Assembly (NCBI GenBank): GCA_039545295.1
Contig: BCIK01000011.1
Span: 372,537 to 436,536 of the forward strand
From: Udeniomyces pyricola
Lineage: Eukaryota > Basidiomycota > Tremellomycetes > Cystofilobasidiales > Mrakiaceae
Length of the DNA: 64,000 nt
Reading direction: 5' to 3'
Shown here in pieces: positions 54,301 to 64,000 of the stretch. The notes beneath the pieces were generated by a model, which was given only the letters and a program-made list of their open reading frames with translations, was not told the DNA's origin and did not search any database. Position numbers and translations under genes: made by a program. Positions within the stretch are counted from its first letter, which is position 1. Every line of letters starts with the position of its first letter.

Positions 54301-56336
54301 CGTGCGAGCCTCTGGATGATCGTGGTGGTGGAGTTGACGCGAGTGAGGGTGTAGTCGAGGACACCGGAGACATTACGAGGGAAGAGTCAACTCTCACAGG
54401 GGAGGCAGAAGATTGGGAGACGAGTGGTTGAGTCGGTATCGGTGAAAAGGGGCACGTGTGATGAGAGGAGGCTGAGGGATTGAGAGTGGTTGGAAGGAGG
54501 GTGGAACGAGCATCGCTGTCAAAGATAAATGTCGGGGGCAGGGAAGGTTCATTTCTCATGGGTTTTGGTGATGTGGATGAAGATGAATCGATGCATTTTG
54601 GCTGGATTTCGAGGACGCGTCGGGGCGTAGACGATGGCGTATGGCTGATGCTCTCGTCTTCGGACATGACACGGGTAGACTGGGGCGTCGAGGTAGGGGC
54701 CAAGACTAATTCTGTATAAACACGAAAGCGCCGAACGAGACAAATATTAGTTTCAAGGGCCCGTATCTGTATGAGATAGGCGATAAGCAACGTTTTGGAC
54801 TAGGAAGTCTTACCAGAAACGTGTGGTTTAGCGGACGACTGTGTCACGCCAAACTGTTCCGTGTCCCCTGTCTTCTGTACTTCCTTCACCAGAACCAGCA
54901 GATTGTCGAAGTTGTTGGATTCAAGCTGTAGCTGGGATTGAGGAATATCTGTCGTGCATGGAACGTTGGGCTCTTCCGTCGCGCCGTCCTCGAGAAACTC
55001 GGACGAACTTACAAAAGCCTCTGTGATTGGCCCTTCAACTGTGCTTGTAGTCTCTTGATCTTGCACAAGAGGTGTGATGTGGAAAGCGATGCTGGGGGAG
55101 GAGTCGGACTCGCACGCGTAGGATTGTACCATGGGGATTTCGTAGTCAGGGTTGTCCAAGGGAATCTCAGTAGCGGAGTCCACCTCAACTGCTGCACAGA
55201 ACATAAGGCAATTGAATTAGAATATTGAAAACGTGGGCAAGGTCTTCAAAAGGGTTCAAACATCCTTGGAGGCGGATGTATGACTTCTGATAGGGATATT
55301 CGCAGGACTCACGCTCTTTCTCGTTGGTCTCGCCTTCGACAGACATGATCTCGGTAGGATGGGTTACCTCATCCTCTCCATCTACTATCTTGTCCTCTTC
55401 GCCTTCGTCCTCTTCGTCTCCATCCTGCTCAGATCCTTGATGCTCCTCCTCCTCCTCCCACTCACTGCCCTCGTCCATCTCGGCCTCGTCAAACGAGTCG
55501 TCTATCAGCACTCCTCCTGCCAAGTCATCGTGCAAAGTAGGAGTGAATGCTCCATAGGAGTCTCCTTCATAGCTGGTGTCTTCATCGAGCTCCTCGTCGC
55601 CATTCGAAATTGAGGATGGAGGAAGGTGGAATGTTGGACAGCGAGGGACTGGATCTGATTCAAAGTCAAGGGAATCTGTATAAGGTGGTGCGGGGGATAT
55701 AGGAACAACTGGATCGGCTCAAGCAAGTCAGTCATCAACCGAGACGTGGGCTGGATGAATTTTAATCGTAACGAGACCAGATGACAGAAAGATTGCTAAC
55801 ACGTACGCGACTGGCGACACGTTTGGGAGGGGCTGTAATGGTCGTCACCTCCTCTTTCTTGACTAACATCATCGGCTGACCCTGGAGATATGTGATGCCT
55901 TGTCAATGATCTTATACATTTTCAATCTCGGAGAAGTGAAAGCTTGAGATGACTTACCCGTCGCGTCGTCGTCGTCAACGTTAACATTATCGTCATCTAA
56001 ATCAACCCGTTGTCTTTCCTGCTCTTTCTCAGCTTCTTCCTCCTGCCGATCCCCAACTGTCCTCTCGATCCGATCCTTATCAATCTCTGACTCTGCGTCC
56101 CAGCACAGTGTCCTTCTCCTGTGAAACTCTCTGGAGTCCTTGCGTTTGACACGTTTGAGCCAGCGTTTCTCGGGCGTCTTTTGGGGACCGAACCTAAGGC
56201 GAACCGGGTTGGCGTCCGAGTCGGAGCCCGAGGAATCGAGGGCTGGGTCACAGGATGAAGAGAGAGTGGAGAGCGTGGAGGAGGTAGAGAGTGTCGGAGA
56301 GGGTGGAACATCCTCTGTCGTTGTAGGTGGACCCAT
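51337..56336 (-). CDS. large disordered protein of unknown function (1,438 residues)
   Basis: Seven exons, 56336-55958, 55881-55807, 55708-55313, 55191-54814, 54711-53204, 53113-51695 and 51498-51337, join in frame. The start is MGPPTTTEDVPPSPTLST. The N-terminal third is acidic (LDDDNVNVDDDDATG; DEAEMDEGSEWEEEEEHQG). The middle is Ser/Thr/Pro-rich with basic patches (SPRRLGKPIRMASPVKRQPM). The C-terminal part looks more ordered: SPAQLKSLTLANTTKNQVYF, EKVVVRREGLNRP, WTTEVELPGRKKKALFDP, SGRSVKWDKGLVWIRPRKKL and EMIKREKVKYSQIIYDDDVV near the end. Many SP/TP sites suggest cell-cycle kinase regulation, which is inference. I recognise no family; a chromatin or spindle protein would fit the composition, but nothing proves it. 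All splice sites are consistent GT-AG in matching phase, so the gene model is firm. Confidence 0.82.
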
Positions 56337-57089
56337 GGAGGGAAGGAGGTATGAGAGGAGGGCAAAGGGTAAGAAGCAAAGGAAAAGAGGTGTACGGGGT
56401 GGAAGTTGAGTGAGACGGCTGGGGGCACGCGTTGGCCGGTCGCGTTGTCTCTTCGCGCCAGTTCGCGCGGCTTGTTGTTTTTCTCCATCCTTGTCCTCGC
56501 TCATTAGGACAGAGCGCAGGGGATCTTGATTTTTCTTTCTTGAATGCTTCGACTCGCTTTCTCCATCAACCATCTGACACGTGCCTCTAATATCTCTTTC
56601 ACTTTGGCGCACACACACACACACACAGACACACACATGACGATGACATGCATATTTGGAGGCGCGTCGCGTTATGCTACCAGCTGGTGATTGCCACACA
56701 GCACCACGAAACAAAGGATTATATTGCCCTTCGATGTCCTCCTTCCATACGTCGCATCTTCTCGACAAGCCTCGAAGCTGCACAACTTAGATTCGATTTC
56801 CCTGCCATTGCAGGCCGATGCTGAGGTCGATCGTTTCGTTCAAAGGTGCGCGATCTCCTCCTTGAATGTAGTAGACAGAATATGCCGCTAGGGATTACGA
56901 TTGAAACGACATCGCTTGATACCGAAAAGTACATAAAGGTCTAAAGAGCGAACTGGAACGAAACCAAGATCAGCCTGGAACTGTCTTTTCGTGAACAAAA
57001 GATACAATAATGGCGGGCGGCACGCACCAAGCAAATCAAGCAATCTAGTTTGCAAGTCTCCAGCTTCCGTTCCCTCACACTCGCTTCCC
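56337..57089. promoter_or_regulatory. upstream region of the large unknown gene
   Basis: This lies between the start of the 1,438-residue gene and the stop codon of Orc2, both on the minus strand. A CA microsatellite is at 56609-56638. The frame upstream of 56336 stays open to 56783, so an earlier in-frame start is possible but reads as low-quality coding sequence. Confidence 0.5.
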
Positions 57090-58844
57090 TCAATCGAACT
57101 CGACGTCGGCCAGCTCTTCAACCAACCTCACCAATGCCTCCTTTCCAAGTGGAATCCACAACCACCTCGCATTGGCTTTGCCTCGAACACCCTTCCTCTG
57201 CTTCTCACCCGTAACGTCATCGTCTCTCACTTCCTCGTCCACTTCCCCATCCTCATCGCCCAGCGCTCCTGCAGGCGCGACCGTTGATTCGAGAATGAGC
57301 CGATGATCTTTGAACTCAGAGAGCAAGGCCTTGAACCGGACTTCTTGACGCGCGATCCATTTCTCCGCGCAGAGGTGGTAAAACGTATCGACCTCAGTTG
57401 CGTGTGCCGGAGTCGAACTCGGTGCAGAATTGGACGAAGGAGACGGGGGAGGAGCAGTTCCATCAGTTGAGAGGGCTTGGATTTGTTGGAGCGAAAGTAG
57501 CTTGAAGAGCCGTCGGGCAGGAAGGGTGACGGAGACAAGGATATGGCGCGCTCCTTCTTCGCTCGCGACGCTGGCTCCACCGCCATTGGAAGCAAGTCGA
57601 GAGGCTGAGCTCGTCCTCCAGCCGACTTCAAAGTCGTAGGGCTTCATCGTTGTGAGATCGTGCCACAGCCAGTTGAACCCTCGGCCTGGCGGAATCTCAC
57701 CCCGCCATTCCAGCTCGAGCTCGCCAGCGGAAGAAACAAACTCGTGTGGTCTCGACGCGGATTGTGTCGAGGAGAAGATTGTAGGAGCATGAATATGGTC
57801 AACCGAGGCTAAGAGATGGATTCGAGGTGAGGACGCGAGGAGTGAAAGAATGGAGCGAGCCTTGAGCAGCGAGGGCGAGTCGATGGAGTGAATGAGGATG
57901 AATAGCGGACGCGAGGCTTTAGGGAAGGGCGTTTGGACATGGTCGGGCAGGAAGTACGAATAGATCTTGTAAGCAAGTGCATCGGCTGGCGTCGTCTGGA
58001 CTGTCGTGAGTGGGCCGGGAATCGACGCGACGTCTGGCATGGCACTCTCGATCGCGTGAAGGATGTCCCGTATACCAATTCTCGGGAAAAGGCCATTGAC
58101 GACGATACAGTGACCTTCCTCGGCAAGTCGCTCTTCGAGAAAGATGTCGAGCACGCCTTTCTTGCTGCCAAGACCGTAAAAGAGCAAATTCCACCCCGAT
58201 AGGAGCTCGTCAACCCAGCCGTCCCATCGAACCTCGTGCGCGTCCTCAAGGGCCGCGATCTCGTCGAGGTGCTTCTTGGCCGAGTCCGAAGTTTGAAGGA
58301 GGGATGTGTAATTGGCATGCGTGAGAGGTGGGAGGAGTGAGGAGAAGACGTTGGACGACGCGCGGGCGGGTCGAGCAATGTTGTTGAAGTATGCGTCCGA
58401 AGCCGTCTGTCTGATGAATGGTCCACTCGTCGCTGAGGATTTCGCCTTGGAGGGTGTCTTGCGCTTAGCCGAGGGTGTCCGGCGCTGAGTTGGAGTCTTG
58501 GCTGAGGAAGATGTCGGCGTGTCTGGTGCTTGAGATGATCGTGAGGGAGTTGACGGTCCAGCGCTGCTCCGGCTGCCGGGGGTGATGGCGCCGAGATCGT
58601 CGTCGGAAGGCCAGTCGTCGTCGTCGAACTCGTCTTCTGAGCCTTGGCCATCAGTTGCATGTGATTGGTCGGAGGGGTCATGAAAGTGGAACTCGTCGTC
58701 TTCATCGTCGTCATCTTCATGGGCAACGGCGAGCGAGGCGACACCGACGGGCATGAACGCATCTTCGCCTTGATCCGGACTGGCACCCCGGGAGGGTCCC
58801 GTCCGACGTCGCTTGGCCGAGGTAGCCGATGTTGAGGATGGCAT
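57090..58844 (-). CDS. ORC2: origin recognition complex subunit 2 (Orc2)
   Basis: A single uninterrupted exon of 584 residues, unusual in this intron-rich window. The first 150 residues are acidic, then Ser/Thr/Lys-rich with TP and SP sites (SSAKTPTQRRTPSAKRKTPS), likely DNA-binding or kinase-regulated. The Orc2 core follows: RWDGWVDELLSGWNLLFYGL directly followed by GSKKGVLDIFLEE, then CIVVNGLFPRIGIRDIL, RPLFILIHSIDSPSLL and RIHLLASVDHIHAPTIF, the AAA-like fold without a Walker A site, as known for Orc2. The C-terminal winged-helix part includes EVDTFYHLCAEKWIARQE, FKALLSEFKDHRLI, and ends ALVRLVEELADVEFD. Orc2 is one of six subunits that bind replication origins and load MCM helicase. Confidence 0.95.
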   Translation of the reverse strand: MPSSTSATSAKRRRTGPSRGASPDQGEDAFMPVGVASLAVAHEDDDDEDDEFHFHDPSDQSHATDGQGSEDEFDDDDWPSDDDLGAITPGSRSSAGPSTPSRSSQAPDTPTSSSAKTPTQRRTPSAKRKTPSKAKSSATSGPFIRQTASDAYFNNIARPARASSNVFSSLLPPLTHANYTSLLQTSDSAKKHLDEIAALEDAHEVRWDGWVDELLSGWNLLFYGLGSKKGVLDIFLEERLAEEGHCIVVNGLFPRIGIRDILHAIESAMPDVASIPGPLTTVQTTPADALAYKIYSYFLPDHVQTPFPKASRPLFILIHSIDSPSLLKARSILSLLASSPRIHLLASVDHIHAPTIFSSTQSASRPHEFVSSAGELELEWRGEIPPGRGFNWLWHDLTTMKPYDFEVGWRTSSASRLASNGGGASVASEEGARHILVSVTLPARRLFKLLSLQQIQALSTDGTAPPPSPSSNSAPSSTPAHATEVDTFYHLCAEKWIARQEVRFKALLSEFKDHRLILESTVAPAGALGDEDGEVDEEVRDDDVTGEKQRKGVRGKANARWLWIPLGKEALVRLVEELADVEFD

Positions 58845-59722
58845 AGCGGTGAGTTGAGGAGGGATGAATGATGAGTGTCGAAACCTGAGAGCTGAAGACG
58901 TTGAGTCGGGTCAAATGTTCAAGGTGGGACAGCCTGCGGAGACACGGACGAACGATATCATTGGGGGGGAATTGATGACAGAAGAATGGAGATTGTAAGA
59001 ATGGGATGATATCCAAATTGTCTGGCCCTGGCAAGGAAGGAAATGATCGCCGTACTGTGTTAAAAATAAAAAAAAAGTTGAGAGATGATGGATGTTGGTA
59101 TGCGATGGAAGACGCGACTTTTATTTATACAGAGTATGGCGTGTGGCCATCGGTTGGAAGGTGGGCGGGCTGAAGCGGTGAAACGTTGGGATGACACGGT
59201 TTGGTGGTTTGTACCTGGTGTGAGCGTGTTTGGAAAGGCGATCGGTTCGCAAAGAGCGCTCCCTGCGCCAGCGTGCGAAGGGAGGGGGGGGAAGATCCTC
59301 ACCTTGCCGCCTCCTCCTCCTTTCCCCGTAGCAAAGGTTCGTATCCGTCTCCCTGGCCTGCCTCTCCTGCCCTGCCTCACTGGATCAGATGGCATTTACA
59401 TCCTTCGTTGGACGGCCGTATGCTGACATAATATCTACGCCTCTTGTTCCATCTTTCTGTCCTTGCATCAAATTGCTCCGCCCGTCGCTCGTGGTGCTTG
59501 TGCTTGTGCTTGTGCTTGCCTCGAACCTATCGCCAAATTCCTCTCACCGCTCTCGTTCATTTTGCTCTTCTCGCCCTTTGCCCCTGCCGTCCCGTCCTCT
59601 TCCTCTCTTCGCCCCCCCTTCTTCGTCCTCGCACGAAAACCGACGAAACCGAAACGTCCACTAGCCACCCCTTCTTCCTCCTTCCCGCTTCCTCCCCCCT
59701 CCCGCTTTCTCCTCGACCCAAC
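58845..59722. promoter_or_regulatory. divergent promoter region of Orc2 and ribosomal protein S28
   Basis: Contains a GTGCTT tandem array (59496-59519, four copies plus variants) and a strongly pyrimidine-rich 59530-59720 leading into the S28 start, as is usual for fungal ribosomal protein genes. No gene seen. Confidence 0.55.
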
Positions 59723-60788
59723 ATGGTGAGGAAATCGTCCTTTTGCTCGCCCCTTCCCCCCCCCCCCTTCCCCTCTTCTGTTCTTTGCACCTCTCCTCGT
59801 ACCTCTATCCCTAGCCCCTCCCTCGCACTTTTTGGCGCCTGCTGGTCTTGGACATCATACCCCTCTATAGGCATGAACTAAACATTCCCCCCCTCCCTCT
59901 TCTCCCTTCCTCTCCGTCCGCTTCTCTCGCTGCTACGTCAAACACCTGGCCCTTCGCACGCTCGTCAAAACTCGCCCCTCCACGAATTCGTCGCTCTTCC
60001 CCTCGCCTCTTTCGCTCCTTCCCTTTCCTGCGTCTCGTCGCCTCTGCCTCTTCCGGTCGCCTTGCCCTACTCGTGCTATGCTCCCTTTCGAATCCTCGTT
60101 CGCGCCTTCGCCTCTCTAGGACGCCGCATCTTCCAAGCAGCCCGTTAAGCTCGCTCGAGTCATCAAGGTTCTCGGCCGAACCGGATCCCGAGGAGGAGTC
60201 ACCCAGGTCCGAGTCGAGTTCCTCGACGACACCTCGAGGTCCATCATCAGGAACGTCAAGGGTCCCGTCAAGGAGGACGACATTCTCGCTCTCCTTGAGT
60301 CCGAGAGGGAGGCTCGGTGCGTGCTTTTCTATGACAGCTTGATCATACGAAGGCAAAACGCTATTCGCGTGATGAAAACGCAAGGGCTATCACTGAAGCA
60401 AACTTGTTCTTGTTCCTTCACTTTTGCCCATGCTTCTCCCCCCCCTCTCTGTGCTGCTTCTCTTGCATCACCAATCACGTCCCTTTCCTCCGCCGTTTCT
60501 GCCTGATCCATCCTTCTCTCGATCGTCATCGTGTGTTTGCTCTGCGATCATCTGTCACGCCTGCGTTGGTTCACGTCGTCACCCCTGTCGCCAACACTTA
60601 TCCGATGTTGCGATCATGATTACGTCCACTCTGGTCCACGTTCCATTCGTCAATCGGATCAATCCACCTTGCCCTCTCCGTGTATCTTCTTGAATCCATC
60701 CTCGTTACGACCCTGTTTTCTTTTCCATCCTGCACCCCCTCCCTTGCGTCAACCATCGAACGTTACTTCCAACAGACGACTCAGGTAA
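59723..60788 (+). CDS. RPS28: 40S ribosomal protein S28 (eS28)
   Basis: Three exons, 59723-59725 (only ATG), 60120-60316 and 60776-60788, give 70 residues: [20 protein letters not shown], then [38 protein letters not shown] and ESEREARRLR-stop. This matches eS28 along its whole length, including the conserved [15 protein letters not shown] core and ESEREARRLR end. The first intron (394 bases, donor GTGAGG) falls exactly after the start codon; the second (459 bases) splits the antepenultimate region so that the last exon encodes just three full codons and the stop. eS28 sits near the mRNA exit of the small subunit. Long first introns behind the start are typical of regulated fungal ribosomal protein genes, though a bare-ATG exon is still striking. 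Confidence 0.96.
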
Positions 60789-61990
60789 ACTCGCCCCTCG
60801 GATTCACATTCGACTGGCCGAGACTCTACTGGAGTTGGACGAGATGACGACGATCGATTGATGTCTGTTATCTGGGAGCGTGTTCGTTGCGATACTTTTC
60901 TCTTCCGGGAGGGGAGGTGGGAGACATAGACTTCAGCCAAGGTTGTGCGCGGCGCCTGTTAGGGGACAAACTCTGGTGTCTGTACGTTTCTTGTACTAAC
61001 CAGTCGTGCGACGTGTAGCTGGCCACGTCGGGTGGCACATTTTCGAGAGCGGAAAGATGGCGGAAAGACAATGGTTGCGCCCTGACTAACGCATACATGG
61101 TGGGGACCAGCTAACCGTCTAGCAGACAACATCACACAGTCAGCTGCTAATAGAACCAACCTATCTGTGGGCTTGTTGCAACAGCCACATTGGGTGAAGG
61201 GGGAGCTCCTTACACATGTTACTCCTCGGAGCCTCGATGTGGTGCGTTTCCCCTCGGGACGCAAGCCGGCCGGTCGGTACTAGGTTTTACCGATGCCGGC
61301 GTAAAACCATCCGTCATTCGTTCTCATAGCTTTTCGCTATGTGATGTGCGTCTTTGAGTTTGGATATTATTTTTTTTGCCAACTTGTATTGCCGCGCTTG
61401 CGTTAGAGTATGGTATACGTTTGAACGTCTGGAACCGTTATTGAGATGTCATTGTTGCCTAGCTCGAGTGCGAAATGAAACGGTGGATAATGTAAGAGTG
61501 TGCGTGTGTGTGCGTATGCATGTCCGCATGTGCATTCTTCGCGTGTACTATCATCAACACCGCGAGTGCATGCGCTGCGTACCGCACGTCTAGTATCACG
61601 GCGCGTTGAATTGATGACCTATATGATATTTGGTGGCAGGAAACAAGTCGACTCCCCGGCGGCCCCCTTGTCTGCAATGCCATTCCAGCTGATACGTACA
61701 CGGCGGTGAGATCAAAGGTACCTCTTCTCCCTCCCGCTTCAGCAGATGACGACAACTCGCGGGTTATGGATGAGAGAAACAAAGGAAAAAAGGCATCAAT
61801 GAGGGTGGTGCTGCATATAATGACAATGGCCCGCAGCGAATCCCGTTCATATATATGCGTCGGAGGCGTTGGCCGGTGTCTTGATGATGATTCAGCTGTA
61901 TAGCACAACATCCACTCCTAGTCGCCTCGCCTTGCCTCAACTGAGATATCTTCCAAACACGCATCCCTGTCTTTCCTGACCTCCTCCGTC
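60789..61990. other. 1.2 kb intergenic region with hairpin and GT-rich repeat
   Basis: This runs from the S28 3' end to the Eaf6 promoter. An 8-bp perfect hairpin (GGTTTTAC, 10-base loop, GTAAAACC) lies at 61283-61308, and an imperfect GTGTGCGTGT repeat at 61497-61525. No gene or recognised RNA seen. Confidence 0.6.
61283..61308. other. perfect inverted repeat (8-bp stem, 10-base loop)
   Basis: GGTTTTAC and GTAAAACC flank CGATGCCGGC, about 500 bases beyond the S28 stop codon. Function unknown; it could form a hairpin or cruciform. Confidence 0.7.
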
Positions 61991-63070
61991 ATGTCGTCAT
62001 CATCGTCATCAGCAGCAGCAGCAGCAGGTCCGTCCTCTTGTAGTTTCAACTTCAACCCTTCCGATACTCTACTGGGAAACCGACGATATCGAATCGACCT
62101 TTTCGTTCTCGCGATGTCACCCTTTGTCCCGTTTCGATTCGTCGTTGATGTGCATCCAATCCCCCTTTGCTCATTCTCCCTCCTACTGATTCTCTCTTGA
62201 CCTTCCTTGTATATGTTCTACTGCATCGACTGACCTAATGCAGCTCAAGCCGCGACTGACGCCGCCAAGAAAGACATCCTCGCAGCTATCCAACGAAAGC
62301 GAACGATTGACAAACAGCTCGTACGTCTTCTGTCTTCCTTTCCTCCCTTCCGTCCCCCCTTTATACACCACATACCCCAGACAATACCCCGACAGTCCCA
62401 GAGCTTCCAACAATTTACGTCTTGGAACCCGGCTTTTTCTCTACTTTGTTCTCGGACCTCGTCTGTCTGGGATGACAGGCGAATATCGAAGCCAAGATCT
62501 TTGCGTTCGAAGGAAGCTACTTGGAAGAGAGTGCTCATACAGGTGGAAACGTCGTCAAGGTACGTCCATCGGCGTTGGAGGTTTTTTTTCTTGTTCTTTT
62601 TTTTCTTTTTTTCTTTTCCTTTTCTCCTCCTACCACATGTCGTTCCCTTCTTGTCTCTGGTTGTAACTGCTCGTCATTCCGAGATGTGACTGGTTTCCCT
62701 TGCTTTTCCTCTCTTTAACCTCTGCCATTGAATATTTCCGTCGTCCATTGTCCCCCCCCCCTCTCCTCACCCCCTCCTGCTGGTCCTTCTCCTTCCTTCT
62801 TCAACATCCCACTTACCTACCTACTCTCCACTCCACTTCCGAAATCACACGGGGCTTTTTTTCTTTCTTTTTCTTCTTCTTCTTTTTTTTCCTTTCCTTC
62901 TCAAGGGTTTCGACGGGTACCTCAAGTCGACCGCGCCGACGGGTAACAAACGGAAAGTCGAAGTCTCCGCAGCCGACCGGTTGTTCAGTGGTTCCTCCCT
63001 GACGTGGCAAAAGAGTCTCGAGATGAAACAACAACAGCAGCAGCAGCAACAACAACAACAAGGGCAGTGA
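61991..63070 (+). CDS. EAF6: NuA4 histone acetyltransferase subunit Eaf6
   Basis: Four exons, 61991-62027, 62244-62320, 62479-62559 and 62906-63070, join in frame to 119 residues. A Ser/Ala N-terminus (12 codons of AGC/GCA repeats) is followed by the Eaf6 helix: KKDILAAIQRKRTIDKQL, then ANIEAKIFAFEGSYLEES and GGNVVKGFDGYL, which match the conserved KR.(I/L)D.QLA.(I/L)E..I(Y/F).FEGSYL core and GNI.(R/K)GFDGYL signature. The C-terminus reads RLFSGSSLTWQKSLEMKQ then an 11-residue polyglutamine tract (with one final Gly-Gln). Eaf6 is a small coiled-coil subunit of NuA4 and, in other fungi, NuA3. PolyQ at the end is encoded by mixed CAA/CAG. Introns 2 and 3 contain long T/C runs. Confidence 0.94.
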
Positions 63071-63507
63071 GCTCTCGTTGAGCGGATGATCCAGTTTTCT
63101 TATTTGTTTTTGTTTGTTTGCCAGTGGGGTTGGGGTTAGGAAGACGTCGGAAATGGACCCGAGAGAGGAGGGGAGGCAAGGGGAAGGGAACGAGGATTTT
63201 TTTTTATCTCTCTCCCCCCCCCCCCCTCTCGGTTCATTCTGTTTCTATATTTATAATTATTACGGTTGACACGACTCGAAACGATATCTTATGCATTTTG
63301 CTTTTATCGTTTTCTTCGTCTTCTTTCTCTCTCTCCAATCCTGATGATCCCCAGGGATGGAAAGTGAGGGGGGGGGGATATGAAACTAAAAGGTGTTGTC
63401 CTACCAACATACATATATATATGTGATATTCTTGTCTACGTCACGCTGACAGTACAAACGTCGCTCCTCCTGGATCTTGCTCTTGTCTTTTCAAATTGAC
63501 TATCGCT
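63071..63507. other. convergent intergenic region
   Basis: 3' ends of Eaf6 (+) and glutathione peroxidase (-). Contains a C run (63215-63227), G run (63370-63378) and a short TATATATATG. No gene seen. Confidence 0.6.
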
Positions 63508-64000
63508 CTAGAGAAGGCGTTGGATAGCGGGTTCGAGCGCGTCGACCGAAGTCGATCTGGTAGGACAAATTCGAGGCATATTGTGGGAAGAAGTGATACA
63601 TATGGGTGGTGAGTGGTTGTAGATTGGCTGATTAATCCCNCCCCCCCCCCCCTTCCTNCCCTCAACTTCCCTCTTCCTCTTTTCTAAAGATTGACAACAG
63701 AAAGACCCTCAAATCTATGCCGACGAAGAGTAGAGAAAGGAAAGACCGACTGACCGATCAAAGTACTCAACGACCTTGCCTTGGCGATCGACGACAAACT
63801 TATCAAAGTTCCACGAGATCTCCGCCACGTCGGTCTCCTGCTTCAAAAACTTGTAGACCTCGTTGGCATTAGGACCGTTGACGTCGCTCTTGGCGACGAT
63901 AGGGAACGTGACGCCATAGTTCCTTTCGCAAAACGTGGCAATGTCGTCGTCGGAACCGGGTTCTTGGGCTTTGAATTGGTTGGAAGGGAAGCCGATGATC
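63508..64000 (-). CDS. glutathione peroxidase / peroxiredoxin-type GPx, 3' part only
   Basis: Two exons are visible, 64000-63755 (continuing beyond the window) and 63556-63508. The reading runs from IIGFPSNQFKAQEPGSDDDI through ATFCERNYGVTFPIVAKSDV, NGPNANEVYKFLKQE and ISWNFDKFVVDRQGKVVEYF, then DRSTSVDALEPAIQRLL-stop. FPSNQF carries the conserved Gln and WNF the conserved Trp-Asn of the active site. CERNYGVTFP has the resolving cysteine of the thioredoxin-dependent fungal Gpx/Hyr1 type. The peroxidatic cysteine lies outside the window. These enzymes reduce hydrogen and lipid peroxides; in yeast Hyr1/Gpx3 also senses peroxide. A run of C's with two N's lies within the intron near 63640-63658. 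Confidence 0.94.

Noticed and set aside
53162..54790. The 542-codon frame as a gene separate from the frame at 51617-53137
   Set aside because: A GTGAGA donor at 53203 and a CAACAG acceptor at 53114 join the two in phase, so they are exons of one gene.
60368..60507. C/D-box snoRNA in the second intron of RPS28 (GTGATGA at about 60368, CTGA at 60393 and 60504)
   Set aside because: Ribosomal protein introns often host snoRNAs, but the first C-to-D spacing is too short, no terminal stem flanks the outer boxes and I cannot match the guide stretch to rRNA.

Overview
This window looks like nuclear DNA of a basidiomycete fungus, probably a yeast-like or dimorphic one. The genes carry many short introns with GT(A/G)(A/C)GT donors and AG acceptors, proteins have long Ser/Pro/Thr-rich disordered stretches, genes sit about 3 kb apart, and the set of conserved genes is fungal. 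These include a SepH/Cdc7-type septation kinase, Bre2 and Eaf6. No species can be named from the sequence. I see no transposon, virus, CRISPR array, tRNA or rRNA. Homopolymer runs contain scattered N's and there is one 441-base gap, so this is a draft assembly.

Layout. 1-2.7 kb: no confident gene, several short repeats, one possible partial exon at the left edge. 2.8-3.8 kb (-): a small secreted double-psi beta-barrel protein. 5.0-7.75 kb (+): the COMPASS subunit Bre2/Ash2. 8.5-13.2 kb (-): a three-RRM RNA-binding protein. 14.3-21.5 kb (+): a Cdc7/SepH septation-initiation kinase with a C-terminal helical-repeat half. 22.0-24.2 kb (-): mitochondrial ferredoxin/adrenodoxin reductase. 24.7-26.9 kb (-) and 27.5-31.3 kb (+): two divergent Ser-rich proteins of unknown function. 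32.3-36.9 kb (-): the anaphase-promoting-complex TPR subunit Cdc16/Apc6. 37.7-38.5 kb: no protein gene, but a dense series of stem-loops consistent with an unassigned structured RNA on the + strand. 38.7-40.3 kb (+): a J-domain membrane protein. 40.9-42.4 kb (+): an acidic unknown protein. 42.9-44.6 kb (+): RNA polymerase subunit Rpb6. 46.0-47.9 kb (-): an aldo-keto reductase of the D-xylose reductase type. 49.6-50.7 kb (+): the two ends of a Pif1-type helicase, with the middle lost in the gap. 51.3-56.3 kb (-): a 1,438-residue disordered unknown protein. 57.1-58.8 kb (-): Orc2. 59.7-60.8 kb (+): ribosomal protein S28 with an exon consisting of only ATG. 62.0-63.1 kb (+): Eaf6. 63.5-64 kb (-): the 3' part of a glutathione peroxidase.

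The genes do not form a functional cluster. Several act in chromatin, replication or the cell cycle (Bre2, Eaf6, Orc2, Pif1, Cdc16, septation kinase), but these are housekeeping genes in a normal fungal gene order. The item most worth following is the structured RNA candidate at 37.7-38.5 kb, which also contains an 8-base stretch that could template TTAGGG repeats. That makes telomerase RNA one testable possibility, not an identification.
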